64,000 bases of DNA from Schistocephalus solidus. Lineage: Eukaryota > Platyhelminthes > Cestoda > Diphyllobothriidea > Diphyllobothriidae. Shown piece by piece: positions 11,029 to 21,486 of this stretch; position 1 is the stretch's first letter, and each line of letters opens with the position of its first letter. The notes under the pieces were generated by a model. That model saw only the letters and a list, made by a program, of their open reading frames with translations. It was not told where the DNA came from and did no database searches. A program made the position numbers and the translations under genes. The stretch spans positions 62,001 to 126,000 of the forward strand of contig WEDG01004114.1 in assembly GCA_017591395.1 (NCBI GenBank), in the 5' to 3' direction.

Positions 11029-11089
11029 ATTGTTCAGAGCACAGAGACTAACCAATGAAAAAGGTAACTGACAACGCAATATAGGAAGG

Positions 11090-11565
11090 AAAAAAGGAAA
11101 AGTTAACACATCAAAGAGGGTGCAAAATGTGAAGGGCAAGTCGAGGCTAACCATGTAGTCTACTTGTTCGCATAGGTCAAATTTCTCACGTCGTATATGG
11201 GCGACTTCCAAGTAGCGCAACATCCGCGTTGCTCGTGCCGGAACAAGTACTCTGAATGATATTTTGGAGTCAACGGAGTGACCAGTATCCAGCAGATGCT
11301 TATTAATGTAAGAAAGCGAATTTTATTTGCCTGACTTAGAAGCCCCCTGGGCTGGTGCTCAGTGGACCTGGGTGCCTTTGCGTTCGCCCAAGGTACTTGC
11401 ATCCGCAAGTGCATCTAAATTCATAAAAGCAATATGAGTAGTGTGCAACATAATGCCCGCTTAATTGAAATAGCTTTAGTAGGTCTGCAGCTACCCCTGT
11501 TTTGGAAGCATGCCACAGAGAAAGTACTTTAAACATCTTAGAATGGCATAACTGACTACCCAATT
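11090..11565 (-). pseudogene. Reverse-transcriptase-associated GIY-YIG relic
   Basis: On the minus strand FRCTCGCKYLGRTQR (about 11370-11420) resembles the YIG half of a GIY-YIG nuclease. After frame changes it is followed by VPARATRMLRYLEVAHIRREKFDLC (about 11140-11250), typical of the C-terminal tail of RT-linked GIY-YIG domains. It has no RT part and several frame breaks. The LTR element inserted just beside it. Confidence 0.6.
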
Positions 11566-11655
11566 ATGGCGTAGGTACCTTAACCCAACTTCGGAAAAGC
11601 AAGCACAAACACGAGTTTCAGGAGGAGACGCGACCACCGATACGCGGATTTTGCA

Positions 11656-11696
11656 TCTGACGTTTCGGATGCACATTTGAATCCATCATCCGGGAC
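11656..11696 (-). ncRNA. Decayed Penelope-type hammerhead
   Basis: It aligns with 4135-4176: CGGATGA replaces CTGATGA (conserved U4 changed to G), stem II is GGAT/ATCC, and GAAACGTC is retained. The core change should abolish activity. Confidence 0.5.
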
Positions 11697-11699
11697 AGA

Positions 11700-12145
11700 A
11701 GCAGATAAAGCATTTTGCATATGTGTGGCTACAGGCTACAGTCGCTAGGCCACTGCATACATTAGGTATGCTATCTCATGAAATTTTGATCAAACTTCTG
11801 AAACGTGATTTCGTTTCCAAAAATATTACTTAAGTAGGGTCTAAAATTACCTGTCTTGAAGCATAACCTCCCCCTTACCATCTAAATCAGCGTCATCGTG
11901 TTCTATCTGATTCCTGCATAAACATTGCTAACAATAGCAATACAGCAATCACCAGATATAAATGAATATCGGCAAGCTGGTGCAAAGGCAGTTAGCTCAT
12001 GTTTTCCACGCCATTCACGCAAAATAATGGCGCATACGCGCGTAAGAGGTCTCGCAATGCCATTAAAGAATGGCAACCAATGGAATGTCTGATTGCATAA
12101 CTTGACTAACCAATGAGGTTAAAGAGACAGTTATCTCGATGGCAG
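11700..12145. other. Intergenic stretch, nothing recognised
   Basis: No coding, RNA or repeat signal I can support. Confidence 0.4.
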
Positions 12146-13006
12146 TTCGACCGTCGATTTCGACGAGGTCCACCGTATGCTCCACACCAGGTGGTGCAGG
12201 GACGGTGACTTGCGCGTGAATGAGTTTTTTAAGTGATAGTAGCCTTGCGCTGCAGCTACCGCACTCTCTCCTACTCCCCCACCTGAGCCCGGTGTCAAGA
12301 CAGAGTCAAGAAGACCGGAGATGGGAGAGGGCGCAGGTGGCTGACGCGGCCGGAGCCGCCCCTGGGCGTGCCACTACACCTGGATCGGATCCCACGGAGT
12401 GGGAGTGCCATAAAGGCCACATTAAGAAGGAGCTATTGCAACCTGACTCTCAGTCCGCCAGTCAGCCACTCCACACAAAACACACATTGGGCTGACCACG
12501 CGGTCCGAGTTATCCCGTCAGTTGGCAACCTTCCAAGCCACGGCTTTTAGCGCACCGTGATAGTTTTAAACGCGACAGATTGTTTATAGTGAGGAATATG
12601 CGCTGAGCTGTCGACCTCACTCTCTCCCCAACCCCCACCGTCAGACACTGTCCGAGCCGGTCAGTTGCCTGATGTGGGAGTGGGCGCATTGGCTGACGGA
12701 TCGGCGTACCCGTATTCGCGCGCCACAGCACGACCTGACCCCCATAATGCACACACCAGGATTCACTAACTCAGGGGATATGGAGCAGCCATCGCCGTCT
12801 GACTCCCAGTCCACTGGTCAGCCACTCGACACACACAGCACATACACTGAGCCGACGGCGTGGTCTGGTGGAAGCGTCAGATTGGCAGACTTCCCAGCCA
12901 CGGTTTCTAGGAAACCGTGATATACTCTGGTAAATGGTGATTGTGAGGGTGTTGTCGATGTATTGGTGCAGGTAGTGTGCGCTGATGTAGCTTAGCCTCC
13001 GGTGGT
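12146..13006 (-). repeat. 3' untranslated tail of RTE-like element A
   Basis: This region follows the zinc-finger ORF on the minus strand and is shared, in order, with the tail of element B (24958-25745) and with 34330-35070. Shared landmarks include the CACGGTTTCTAGGAAACCGTG inverted repeat area near 12899-12920 (imperfect palindrome), CACTATAAACAATCTGACGCG and the terminal GACGGTCGAAC. It carries no protein and no clear poly(A). Confidence 0.75.
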
Positions 13007-13935
13007 TTACCGAAGGTTGTCGTTGAGGCGCATGTATCCTAATAGGCCCATGCGGTGTGTAAATGTGCGGGAGCAGTGAGGGCAGTGAAGGCGGGCGCGT
13101 CGACTGTATGTCGGAGCCTTAGGCACTGGTGCACCAGCCTCCGTGCGATGGATTCGCAGGTGACCGACCAGGCCGATGCATGAGTTGAAGTTGCGGGCGC
13201 AGTGTGGGCAGGAGAAATCGGTAGAGGCTGGGAGGATGTCATTCATGGTAGTGGGGGTGGCAGGGGCGCTAAGAATGGCAGAAGCGGAGAGTGTGCATGG
13301 TGTATCGGTGTTGTCGGCATTGTGGTGAATTCCGATCTCATGGATGCGCATGTGACCGAATAGGCCCATGCGATGAGTGAATGCGCGAGGACAGTGAGGG
13401 CAGTGGAGGTGACGATCTCTGCTGTGTGATGGTGCTCCAGGCACTGGCTCACCGGTCTCTGTACGATGTATTCGCAAGTGACCGACCAGGCCGATGCGTG
13501 AGGTGAATGTGCGGTCGCATTGAGTACAGCTTAGGAGAGATTCCCCATCGCTGATGGTGGTGGTGGTGGTAGTGAAGGCGAAGGTGGTGGTGGTTGCGGT
13601 GTTGGGGGTAGCAGGCGATGAGTAGATGGATGTGGTCTCTATGATGGTGGGAGTAATGGAATTGATGCCAGGAGTGAGGGTGGGAGAGTCAGAAGGAGTG
13701 TTGGCAGAATTTGACGTAGAAATTGGAATTGTCGGATTGTAGGTGCATTGCGTCCGAAGATGTCCAACCAGGCCGATTCGCGCGCGGAAGATGCGTTGAC
13801 AGCGCGGGAATGTTGGCAGGGCCTGGGCATTGGCGGTGTTGGTCCGGGGCGCTGGTGACTTTCGTGCCGCTCTTTTGGCCTTGGCGGCGGCGATCCGGTT
13901 GGCCTCATAGATTGCTGAACCAGTCTTCACTGATC
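13007..13935 (-). pseudogene. C-terminal C2H2 zinc-finger domain of RTE-like element A
   Basis: Five finger-like repeats can be read. The first (FPRCQRIFRARIGLVGHLRTQC) has lost its first Cys. The next three are complete: CTQCDRTF...HLRIH, CPHCPRAF...HMRIH and CPHCARNF...HLRIH. The last (CPHCSRTF...YMRLN) has lost both His. Ser/Thr/Pro-rich spacers and conserved TETGEPVPGAP-like linkers separate them. The domain follows the RT region after a frame break near 13940 and belongs to the same polyprotein. C2H2 fingers at the end of a retrotransposon polyprotein are presumably used for nucleic-acid binding or target choice (inference). Confidence 0.85.
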
Positions 13936-15521
13936 TTCTCCATGCCGGCCTATCCTGGGCGAGGTCCTCTTAGGTCGCCGAGTTGATTTGCAGTTGCTCC
14001 AGTGATTTCTTCAAAGTGTCCTTGTAGCGTCGTTTGACCTCCCTGCCGGCGAGAACCCGTAGCGATATCTCCGTAGAAAAGTCGTTTGGGTAGTCGCTCG
14101 TCGTCCATTCTTACCAGTTGGCCGCTCCATCGCAGTTGCACTTGCCTCAGCATGGCATGGATGCTGAGGATTGCGGTCCGCTCCAGGACTTCCGTGTCCG
14201 GGATCCTGTCTTGCCATCTCAGCTTCAGTATTCTGCGGAGGCAGCTGAGATGAAAGTGATTCAGCTTCCTGGCTTGGTTCGAGTAGACGGTCCAGGTTTC
14301 CGCTCCGTAAAGGAGTGCCATCAAGACGACAGCCTTGTACATCTTCAGTTTGGTGTTCAGGTGAATACCGTGGCGATTCCACACGTAGGCCTGCAGCCGG
14401 CCGAAGTCCTGACTAGCTTTGGAGATCCGTTGGGCAACCTCGTCATCAATTCTCGTGTTGCGCGATATCGTGCTTCCTAGATAAGCGAAGGTTTCCACGT
14501 TTTTGAGTTGAGCACCGTTGACATTGATTCGAGGAGCATTGTATTCCGCGCTGGGTGGCGGCTGGTGCATGACAACCGTTTTGGCTGTACTGATTGTTAA
14601 TCCAAAATCGGCGCAGCCTTCGGCGAAGAGGTCCATGCTCCTTTGCATGTCCTCCTCCGTCAGTGTGTTAAGGGCGCAGTCGTCCGCGAAGTGCATGTCA
14701 TGGACTGTAGTCGTAGACACGCGCGTTGGAGCCTGCATACGCCGACTGTTGAGAAGGTGCCCGTCAGTTCTGTAGGCGATGCGGATACCAGGCTGCTCAT
14801 CACGGTAGGCGTCCATCAGCATAGCTGAGAACATGAGACTGAAGAGGGTGGGGGCCAGTACGCAGCCCTGCTTCACTCCCGTTGGTCACTGCGAATGCTT
14901 CGGATACCGTCCCGTTGTCAGTGACGCGTGCCGTCATCCCGTCATGAAGCTGATGCACCATGTGCGTGAACCGTTCAGGACAACCAAATTTCTGCATGAC
15001 TTTCCACAGTCCAACACGATTCACCGTGTCAAAGACTTTCGTTAGATCCACGAATGTAGTGTATAGGTGAGTTCGCATCTCCTGACACTTCTCTTGTAGC
15101 TGGCGGGCGGCAAAGATCATATCGGTTGTTCCGCGGTGTCGGCGGAAGCCACATTGGCTTTCTGGGAGCAGGCCCTGCTCTTGGTGACCGTTAAGACGAT
15201 TGAGAAGGATACGGGCGAAGATCTTCCCGGCGATGTTGAGCAACGAGATGCCTCTGTGATTATCACAGAGTTGCCGGTTCCCCTTCCGTTTGTAGAGATG
15301 GACGATGGTCGCGTCTTTGAAATCCTGAGAACTTGTCCTTGGCGCCACATCTCCTGGAAGAGTGTTGTGAGTTCTGCCATCAGCCGGGGCCCACCGTGCT
15401 TGTAGACTTCCGGTGGGATTGCGTCGGATCCCGGTGCTTTACCGCTGGAAATCTGCTGCACGGCCCGGATGGTTTCTGATAGGGAAGGCGGCAGATCCAG
15501 GTCATTGTTCGTGTCCACTTA
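13936..15521 (-). pseudogene. Reverse transcriptase domain of RTE-like element A
   Basis: Reading from 15521 downward: DLDLPPSLSETIRAVQ and GKAPGSDAIPPEVYK (15370-15510), then HLYKRKGNRQLCDNHRGISLLN and ESQCGFRRHRGTTD (15120-15310). After a frame break near 14880 come [19 protein letters not shown] and the catalytic FADDCALN (about 14680). The C-terminal part has [11 protein letters not shown] (about 14280) and [23 protein letters not shown]. An in-frame TAA at 15519-15521 separates the RT from the preceding linker. This is a non-LTR RT, most like RTE-type endonuclease-RT proteins. Confidence 0.9.
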
Positions 15522-16946
15522 AGGGAGCCGGTCAATGGCAGCATCGGAGATGGCTGATGAGCAATTAAGGACACTTCTGAAGTGCTCGGCCCAGCGCTTC
15601 AGAATTTGCGATTTCTCTGTCAGCAGTGTTGTGCCGTCAGAGCTGAGCAGCGGTGCGGACCCCTTGATACACGGGCCGTAGATGGCCTTGATGGCTTTGA
15701 AAAAGTTTTTAATTTCATTGCGGTCCACATAACCCTGGATTTCCTCAGCCTTTCGGATCATCCAGGCATCCTGCATCTCCCCGCAGCCGTTGTTGTACAA
15801 GGCGCCGGCATCTGAAGAAGGCTGCTTTGGTGGAATCAGTCCGAAGGTACATGTAGGCTTTGTGTAGTCTATTCTTATCCGCGAGTAAGTTGCTGATGTC
15901 GGCGTCATTGTCGTCAAACCAGTCCTGGTGTCGACGGCGTGCGCGTCCGAGAACATCGAGGGCGGTGGACTGGATGACATTTCGCAGTTGACACCATCGT
16001 GTCTCCACGGTAGCGTTATAATCTGGAGTATGCAGGTCCTCCAGTTTCCCGGTTATTTGGTTGCTGAAATCAAAACAGTAAGCAGGCAAAATTAATAGAA
16101 GAGTATTTAACTTACATGGCGGCCTCTTACCTTGGGGCCTTCGTCGGGGTTGCAGTCGGAGCCTCATCTGGGAGATGACGAGGCGGTGATCTGTCCAACC
16201 ATCGGCATCGCGGATCGCCTTGGTTACCAGCACGTCCTGTCGATCTCGCCTCCGGACGAGAACATAATCCAGCAGATGCCAGCGCCGCAACCGAGGGTGC
16301 ATCCACGTGGCCTTCTCCTGCGTCGGAAGGCAGAAGAAGGTGTTGGTCAGCAGGAGACGGTGTTCCGCACACGTGCGCAGAAGAAGGAGGCCGTGATCGT
16401 TGCAGCTACCGAGACCGTGGGGACCCAGCACTCCCTGCCAGGCAGCGTGGTCCGTCCCGACGCGGGCATTGAAGTCACCAAGGACAATTAACTTGTCCTC
16501 TTTCGGCACAGTCGCCAGCAAGGCGTGCAGGTTCTCGTAGAATTTGTCCTTCGCCGCATCAGAGCTCGTCATTTGGGGGAGCGTAGGCGCTGATGATGGT
16601 GGCGAACTGGTCTCCCCGAAGAGGCAGGCAGAGGCTCATCAAACGATCATTGGTACCCTGCGGCAGACAGGGCAGACGTCCCACGATGTCGTTACGGATG
16701 GCAAAGGCAACACCAGCGTCGCGTCGCTCTGCCTTTGGCCGGCCGCTCCAGAAGAAGGTGTAGCCGGCCCCCACCTCCTCCAGCTGACCCTGCTCAGAGA
16801 ATCGGGACTCGCTGAGAGCAGCAATGTCCACCTTGTAGCGCGCCATTTCCCGAGCGACAAGCGCCGTCCTTCGTTCCGGCCGGTTGCTCCTAGGATTGTC
16901 TAAAAGGGAACGAACATTCCAGGCTGCTAGTGTGAGTGTACTCACC
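15522..16946 (-). pseudogene. AP-like endonuclease and linker of RTE-like element A
   Basis: Endonuclease/exonuclease/phosphatase fold blocks are present: [10 protein letters not shown] (catalytic Asn), ALSESRFSE (Glu), LGDFNARVG (Asp and Asn) and WTDHRLVIS (Asp-His). An extra A near 16565 breaks the frame before [11 protein letters not shown], and an extra G near 15790 breaks it again before [17 protein letters not shown]. The frame enters with GTG in GGTGAGTACACTCAC, and no ATG start is evident. The enzyme nicks target DNA for target-primed reverse transcription. Confidence 0.88.
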
Positions 16947-17530
16947 CGAGCAGTCTGGAGAGTATGGCGAGGGGGATGGGGACGGGGGGTATTGTTGTTT
17001 GTTTGAGTTTTACGACCACGTAGTTTGCGATCTGCGAGCCGCGGCCGGCTGCGGAAGACGTGAGACCCAGCACTATTTTAGGGCACATTTTCTAGCCCCT
17101 TCCTCCGCGAGGAGGCAAGCAGTGCTATCCCTTAATAGGGCTGCTCGGACATCCCAGACGGCTGCCGAACTCCACTATGGGTTACGGTTTTGTTTTAGTG
17201 GGAGAACGACCCGAGTTAGTCTGGGCCGCCTACGGGGTTGCTGTCGCCCCCACCGTAGGACTTTTGTAGAGGGGGAGGTGGGAAGTTCGGGAGTCAGGCA
17301 TACCGGGTGTGGAGGCACACAAAACACCGGAGACCCTCACCTGGTTTAGCCCGCCGGTCGTGACGGTTGCCCGGGGTGTGGCCGCTGGGAAGAACCCAAC
17401 TTCGAGGAGCCACAGGTGAGAGTTGGGTACCAGTTAGAGGCGGCCACAGGAGCATTCACCACCTGTACGAGACAAATGGAGCGACCAAATGCAAGCTGTG
17501 TGGTGCTGCCCCTAACTAGTACACCCATAT
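16947..17530 (-). repeat. 5' leader of RTE-like element A
   Basis: The minus-strand sequence matches the leader of element C (35090-35290 and 36300-36610), including GGCTAAACCAGGTGAG-like, GTGCCCTAAA and GGTCTCA blocks. It is a single monomer here, whereas element C carries two. Confidence 0.7.
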
Positions 17531-17534
17531 CTCG

Positions 17535-18160
17535 ATAAATAGCTATTCACGTACAGCTAATCGATATCTTTTGCTACTAGGGATTGATTTTCGATATCCC
17601 TATGAATAAAAATATATTTTCAGAAAACATGAATGAGACTATTATTTCTTGTGTCAATTTGGTAGCAAAGTACGCCTTCTTAAATATTTATACTTTAAGA
17701 AAGGGTATATTTTGGCTTTACAAACCTTTTCAATTTCAGCATAATTTTGAGTTTGACCTGCTGGTACAATTGCTTTTAGGGTTTCGAAACCTCAAGCTGT
17801 ATATTTTAAATGTCAGGAAAATCCTACATTTTGTGCGTTGTTCAGAAGATGTCATCAGTGTCACTTGTGACCGGTGTACCTTGATTTATCGTCTCGCTTG
17901 CACATTCCCTGGAGGAAAAATTTGCGCTGGTATCCAATTGCTTTAAGTACCCTTCACTGATGTGCAATTTGACAGTCCTGTCTTCTGGTTCAATACTTTG
18001 CGTCCCAGCACAACCGTACACACGTTTCATCAAAAAGTAAAGCAACCTCTTAAGGCTTAGCTTGACGGAACAATCGGTTCCGCAAAAATCACTTATAACA
18101 CTCTTATCATTTAAAAGTGGCGGCATTTAAAACACCATCAAGCGACGGTTGTGGGGCGAT
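17535..18160. other. AT-rich stretch, nothing recognised
   Basis: An open frame at 17584-17946 is AT-rich and has no recognised motif, so it is not called. Confidence 0.4.
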
Positions 18161-18163
18161 GAT

Positions 18164-18209
18164 GGGGGCTAAGGGGGCACTAAGGGGGGCGCTAAGGGGG
18201 GGGGAGGGG
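18164..18209 (+). other. Potential G-quadruplex tract with CTAA spacers
   Basis: Five G runs of 5, 5, 6, 9 and 4 are separated by CTAA, CACTAA, CGCTAA and A. The near-regular GGGGGxxCTAA register looks like a short tandem repeat and meets the usual G4 pattern many times over. Confidence 0.7.
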
Positions 18210-18214
18210 CGAAG

Positions 18215-19385
18215 GTGAGTGACCTATTTTTGAAACTTTGAAAGGCCATAGTATCGGGCAAGGACCGTTTCTTGCGCTCTCGCCATGCGTCGGTCGATCG
18301 GTGATATTGCACCTCAGTTCTCCATTGCCAATAACTTCATCTTAATTTCACGAGTGAGTGTTTTACGGAGTCGTTTGCACATAAACCATTGAATTGGTGA
18401 GCCCCCCCTGTAAACTTTTGACTTTCTGGAGGTAGTCTGTCTTGCCTAATACAAAGGTGGAACGCACCTTGACTACGGGCACGATACAGGCGTCTTTGTC
18501 CGTTTTGAGTCCCCTTAGTGCATTGTGTTCGACCTTGTGAAGTATTTCGTCAAGTCAATGAACAATACGGAGGGAAGACACTTGGTCCACGTCCGATATG
18601 GTTCTTCGTCTCGTCTGTCAATTTCGTCTGGCTCACGACGGGCTCTCCTAATGCCATCATGCTGGCAGGTGTGGTCCCCGTGAATTAAGATCTTATCCTT
18701 TGTACCGTTCTAACAGTGCCTTTTTTTCTTCTTCTGACCAAAGTCTTACGTGTCCAAGGGGCATTCGTTACATCTGTATGATTTGTTGAAAAACTGTATA
18801 TCTCGCCAGCTCCGGAGCTTAAATTTTGGCGAAATGTTATGGTCAGGACACCTTTGCCAAAACTGGGTCTGCGCATACGTAGAGGTTAAGGTTTCCCATC
18901 GACGGCAGTGTCACGCCCAAATCACTTTTTCGATGTCAGCGAAGACGCTGTTCTAGGAAATTATGCAAGCAGTACCCTTATCTGATGCTGAATTCAAGTG
19001 TGAACGCGAGACCTCAGACGAAATAGAAACTGCCGAGCGTGAACAATTTCTGTTGGGGTTCGCGCCCAATACAGCGACTCCCCAATGGGCACCTCGTATT
19101 CACGTACATGCGGGTCCGTAATCTTCACAGACATTCATCACAACGTCACGGTAGAAACTTTTGGCAATTCTAAACGTGTTTTTTTGGAAATAGAGATTAA
19201 TTGCAATCAACCCATCAACTAAAACATAGACTTGGGCCGATTAAGTGTGTACTTTGCACGTCGCCAGCTTGGACGTTAGAAAAACGTTCAGGCTCTTATA
19301 ATAAATTCATACTATTGCATGCGGTAGTCTGAATTTACTCACGGAAGCGTTCGTCATACGTCAAGAACGTCTCACAAGTCGTCAG
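18215..19385. other. Intergenic stretch, nothing recognised
   Basis: No family-like ORF, tRNA or repeat was identified. Confidence 0.4.
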
Positions 19386-19389
19386 CCGC

Positions 19390-20060
19390 CTCCTCACAAC
19401 ACTTGGCGTTCGAGTCTCATACAGATCGGAGGCCACCATATAGGCGCCAGGTAGTGAGACCAAACGGCCCACTGTCAGGGCAAGAACCACTTGGAGTCGT
19501 TTATCGAATCCAATGCAGTTGCAGGCAAAGCAAATACGTCGGAAAAACTGGAAGACTGCTCCGAACGCGAGCAGTTGAACACGTGGCGGCAGTGCGAAGA
19601 AATGATACCAACTCTCAAGTCACGGCTCCTTAGACGAGACTGGGTGGCACACTCAAGTTCCGTAAGGCCAAAACTCTCGTGAGAGATGAAAATCGCGAGA
19701 ACAACGAGATACTCGGGTAATGGTTCATGGGCTCCCAGTCTAGTAACAAGTGCAATGACCTTCCAACCCCATATTCAGTGCTAGAACTTATTTTAACTAA
19801 AGTAATTAACCAGTTGGGGAGCGTGTAGGCGAACACTGGCTCTGACGCCAGCGTCGTTGAGCCAGATGGCTGAGCAAGCATCACGCCAACATCCAATACA
19901 AGTGATAAAATTTCACAGATTCACGGCTCGAATGCTGGCCATCAAGCCATTAGCGCACTAGAAGACAGTCGTCCTAGATAAAGGGGAGCTGCTTATTGCC
20001 ATAGGCACCTGGTAGGGTAGCGATTGTATCCTATTAATACTGCAACTTCCTGTGTACGAA
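19390..20060 (+). pseudogene. Penelope-like element relic: GIY-YIG endonuclease domain
   Basis: The frame at 19403-19633 contains GVVYRIQCSCRQSKYVGKTGRLLRTRAVEHVA: the GIY-like GVVY, the YVG of the YIG motif, the conserved Arg and the distal Glu-His are all present. This is the C-terminal nuclease of Penelope-like RTs. No RT domain precedes it. The downstream 400 bp align with 63070-63430 (same order, diverged), and a hammerhead follows at 20079, as expected for a Penelope pseudo-LTR. Confidence 0.8.
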
Positions 20061-20078
20061 TTGCCCGTATCTGATACT

Positions 20079-20120
20079 GTCTCTGAAGACGGATATGAGC
20101 ACAAATCCGAAACGTCAGGC
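20079..20120 (+). ncRNA. Hammerhead ribozyme motif, Penelope type, core intact
   Basis: The order is GTCT (20079-20082), CTGAAGA (20083-20089, fits CUGANGA), an unpaired C, stem II GGAT/ATCC (20091-20094 with 20105-20108), GAAA (20109-20112), self-complementary ACGT ending at 20115, and C20116 as cleavage residue. AGGC (20117-20120) then pairs with GTCT. It lies just downstream of a GIY-YIG relic. Confidence 0.75.
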
Positions 20121-20124
20121 GAAT

Positions 20125-21485
20125 AAAGTTCTTGTCCCAACTTCCGTGGCCACATGTCCTAATTAATTCATGGGACTCGTATTTTCGCTTTTCTTGACAC
20201 AAGTCAGTTTTTGCCACCGTGTGCTGAATGCTAAGGACAATCGGTCTTACGTGTAGCATATTGTGATGTTCTGCGACGCCCTCTACACCTATGGGGACTG
20301 AAACTACGCAAAAACTGTATCGAATGAAGATTACTGGCCCGGATATACGAACACCAACTGGCGCCCGGCAGACCCAGACGACTAGACCTCGCCTGATTTA
20401 TGCATTTTGAGGGTTCCAGATTAAGGTACTGCATGAGCCAAGCGACTTGTTTTTAGACCCAGTTCTAGAACATCTAACGGGTCAGTCAGCAGGTTGGTCC
20501 TCTCCCCCCCCCCTACCATGTATTACGCTATTAACTGAGCCAATCGTGTCAAGCGTGGGAAGGAGCAAATACTGCACTTACCCCAAAAATTCCCAAAAGG
20601 CTACTCAGTGACAATTGCTAAGATGAGGAAAAGGCAAGTAAACGCCCACACAACATAAAAACACGGTGTTACCACGGCGACTCACCTTGCTCGGATGGAT
20701 TTACCAAACGCCGGCACAATTAGCGTCGGCGTTGGTAACGTCCACGCTGCCGACGAAGCGTTGGTTACCAACAGGAGAGGTGGCTCAGAGGATCAGCTAC
20801 GGATAATTACGATATCTGGAGCGCTTCCAGACCATGCCTAAACGTATCTTATCAGTCCCTTATTAGCCATCTGTTAGGTGCCAGACTGTGGTTGCGTACG
20901 GACATTCAATCCTTTTGATTCCACGGAGCAGGGCGAAGTGATGGGTTGTTCCAACCAGCCAGGTGCCGTTCAACCTGATTTCTGAAACCCTCATGTTTGT
21001 TTCTGGTTGATGACTACAGCCATTGGCTCCGAGCCAGCTATTCAGTTGCCATGTAGAGCTTTGGGAAACTTTACGAAATCTGTGCACTCAAGGGTTTTCC
21101 CGAATGCCGTCACCGCATCTACGAGGCGGAAGATCTCTGTCCTGAGTAGTTCTGAGGCCTCAGTGCAGTATTATACATTTCCGTCCACCTGGCCCAGAGA
21201 AGAAGCAAATCACAATATCCAATTAAAGTCATCTCCCGCACTTAGATTTCACGGCTCCACTCCGCAGACACCCACCCATGACGGGCCTTCTGCATCACAA
21301 CTCCCGGGGTCGAGGAGAGATCAGTGTAACAGCTAATTTCAAAAGTTATATAGGCACCAGGCTAGCTGGTTGGTTTACTTTTTAACTGACTAAAAGGAAA
21401 GAAGTTCATTTTTTTACGGTATTTTGGTGGCCTCGATTGCAGTTGTACATTGAGCACCACAATAATTTTAGGGGCATACGCCATA
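20125..21485. other. Intergenic stretch; one strong hairpin, otherwise nothing recognised
   Basis: CGTCGGC (20724-20730) and GCCGACG (20749-20755) form a 7-bp perfect stem. GGTAAC/GTTACC nearby could form an overlapping alternative. No genes are recognised. Confidence 0.4.
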
Positions 21486-21486
21486 A

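Larger units (their letters stand above)
5923..11032 (+). mobile_element. Full-length Ty3/gypsy-type LTR retrotransposon, coding region frame-broken
   Basis: The two LTRs are each 452 bp (5927-6378 and 10577-11028), begin TGTAAC, end CTACA, and are flanked by the direct repeat ATTG (5923-5926 and 11029-11032). A primer-binding site, a polypurine tract and the domain order gag, protease, RT, RNase H, integrase are all visible; integrase after RNase H defines Ty3/gypsy. The LTRs differ at only three positions by eye (about 99.3% identical), which implies a recent insertion. Yet the internal region needs frame changes at many points, several in homopolymers. A flatworm CsRn1-like clade is possible but not established here. 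Confidence 0.93.
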
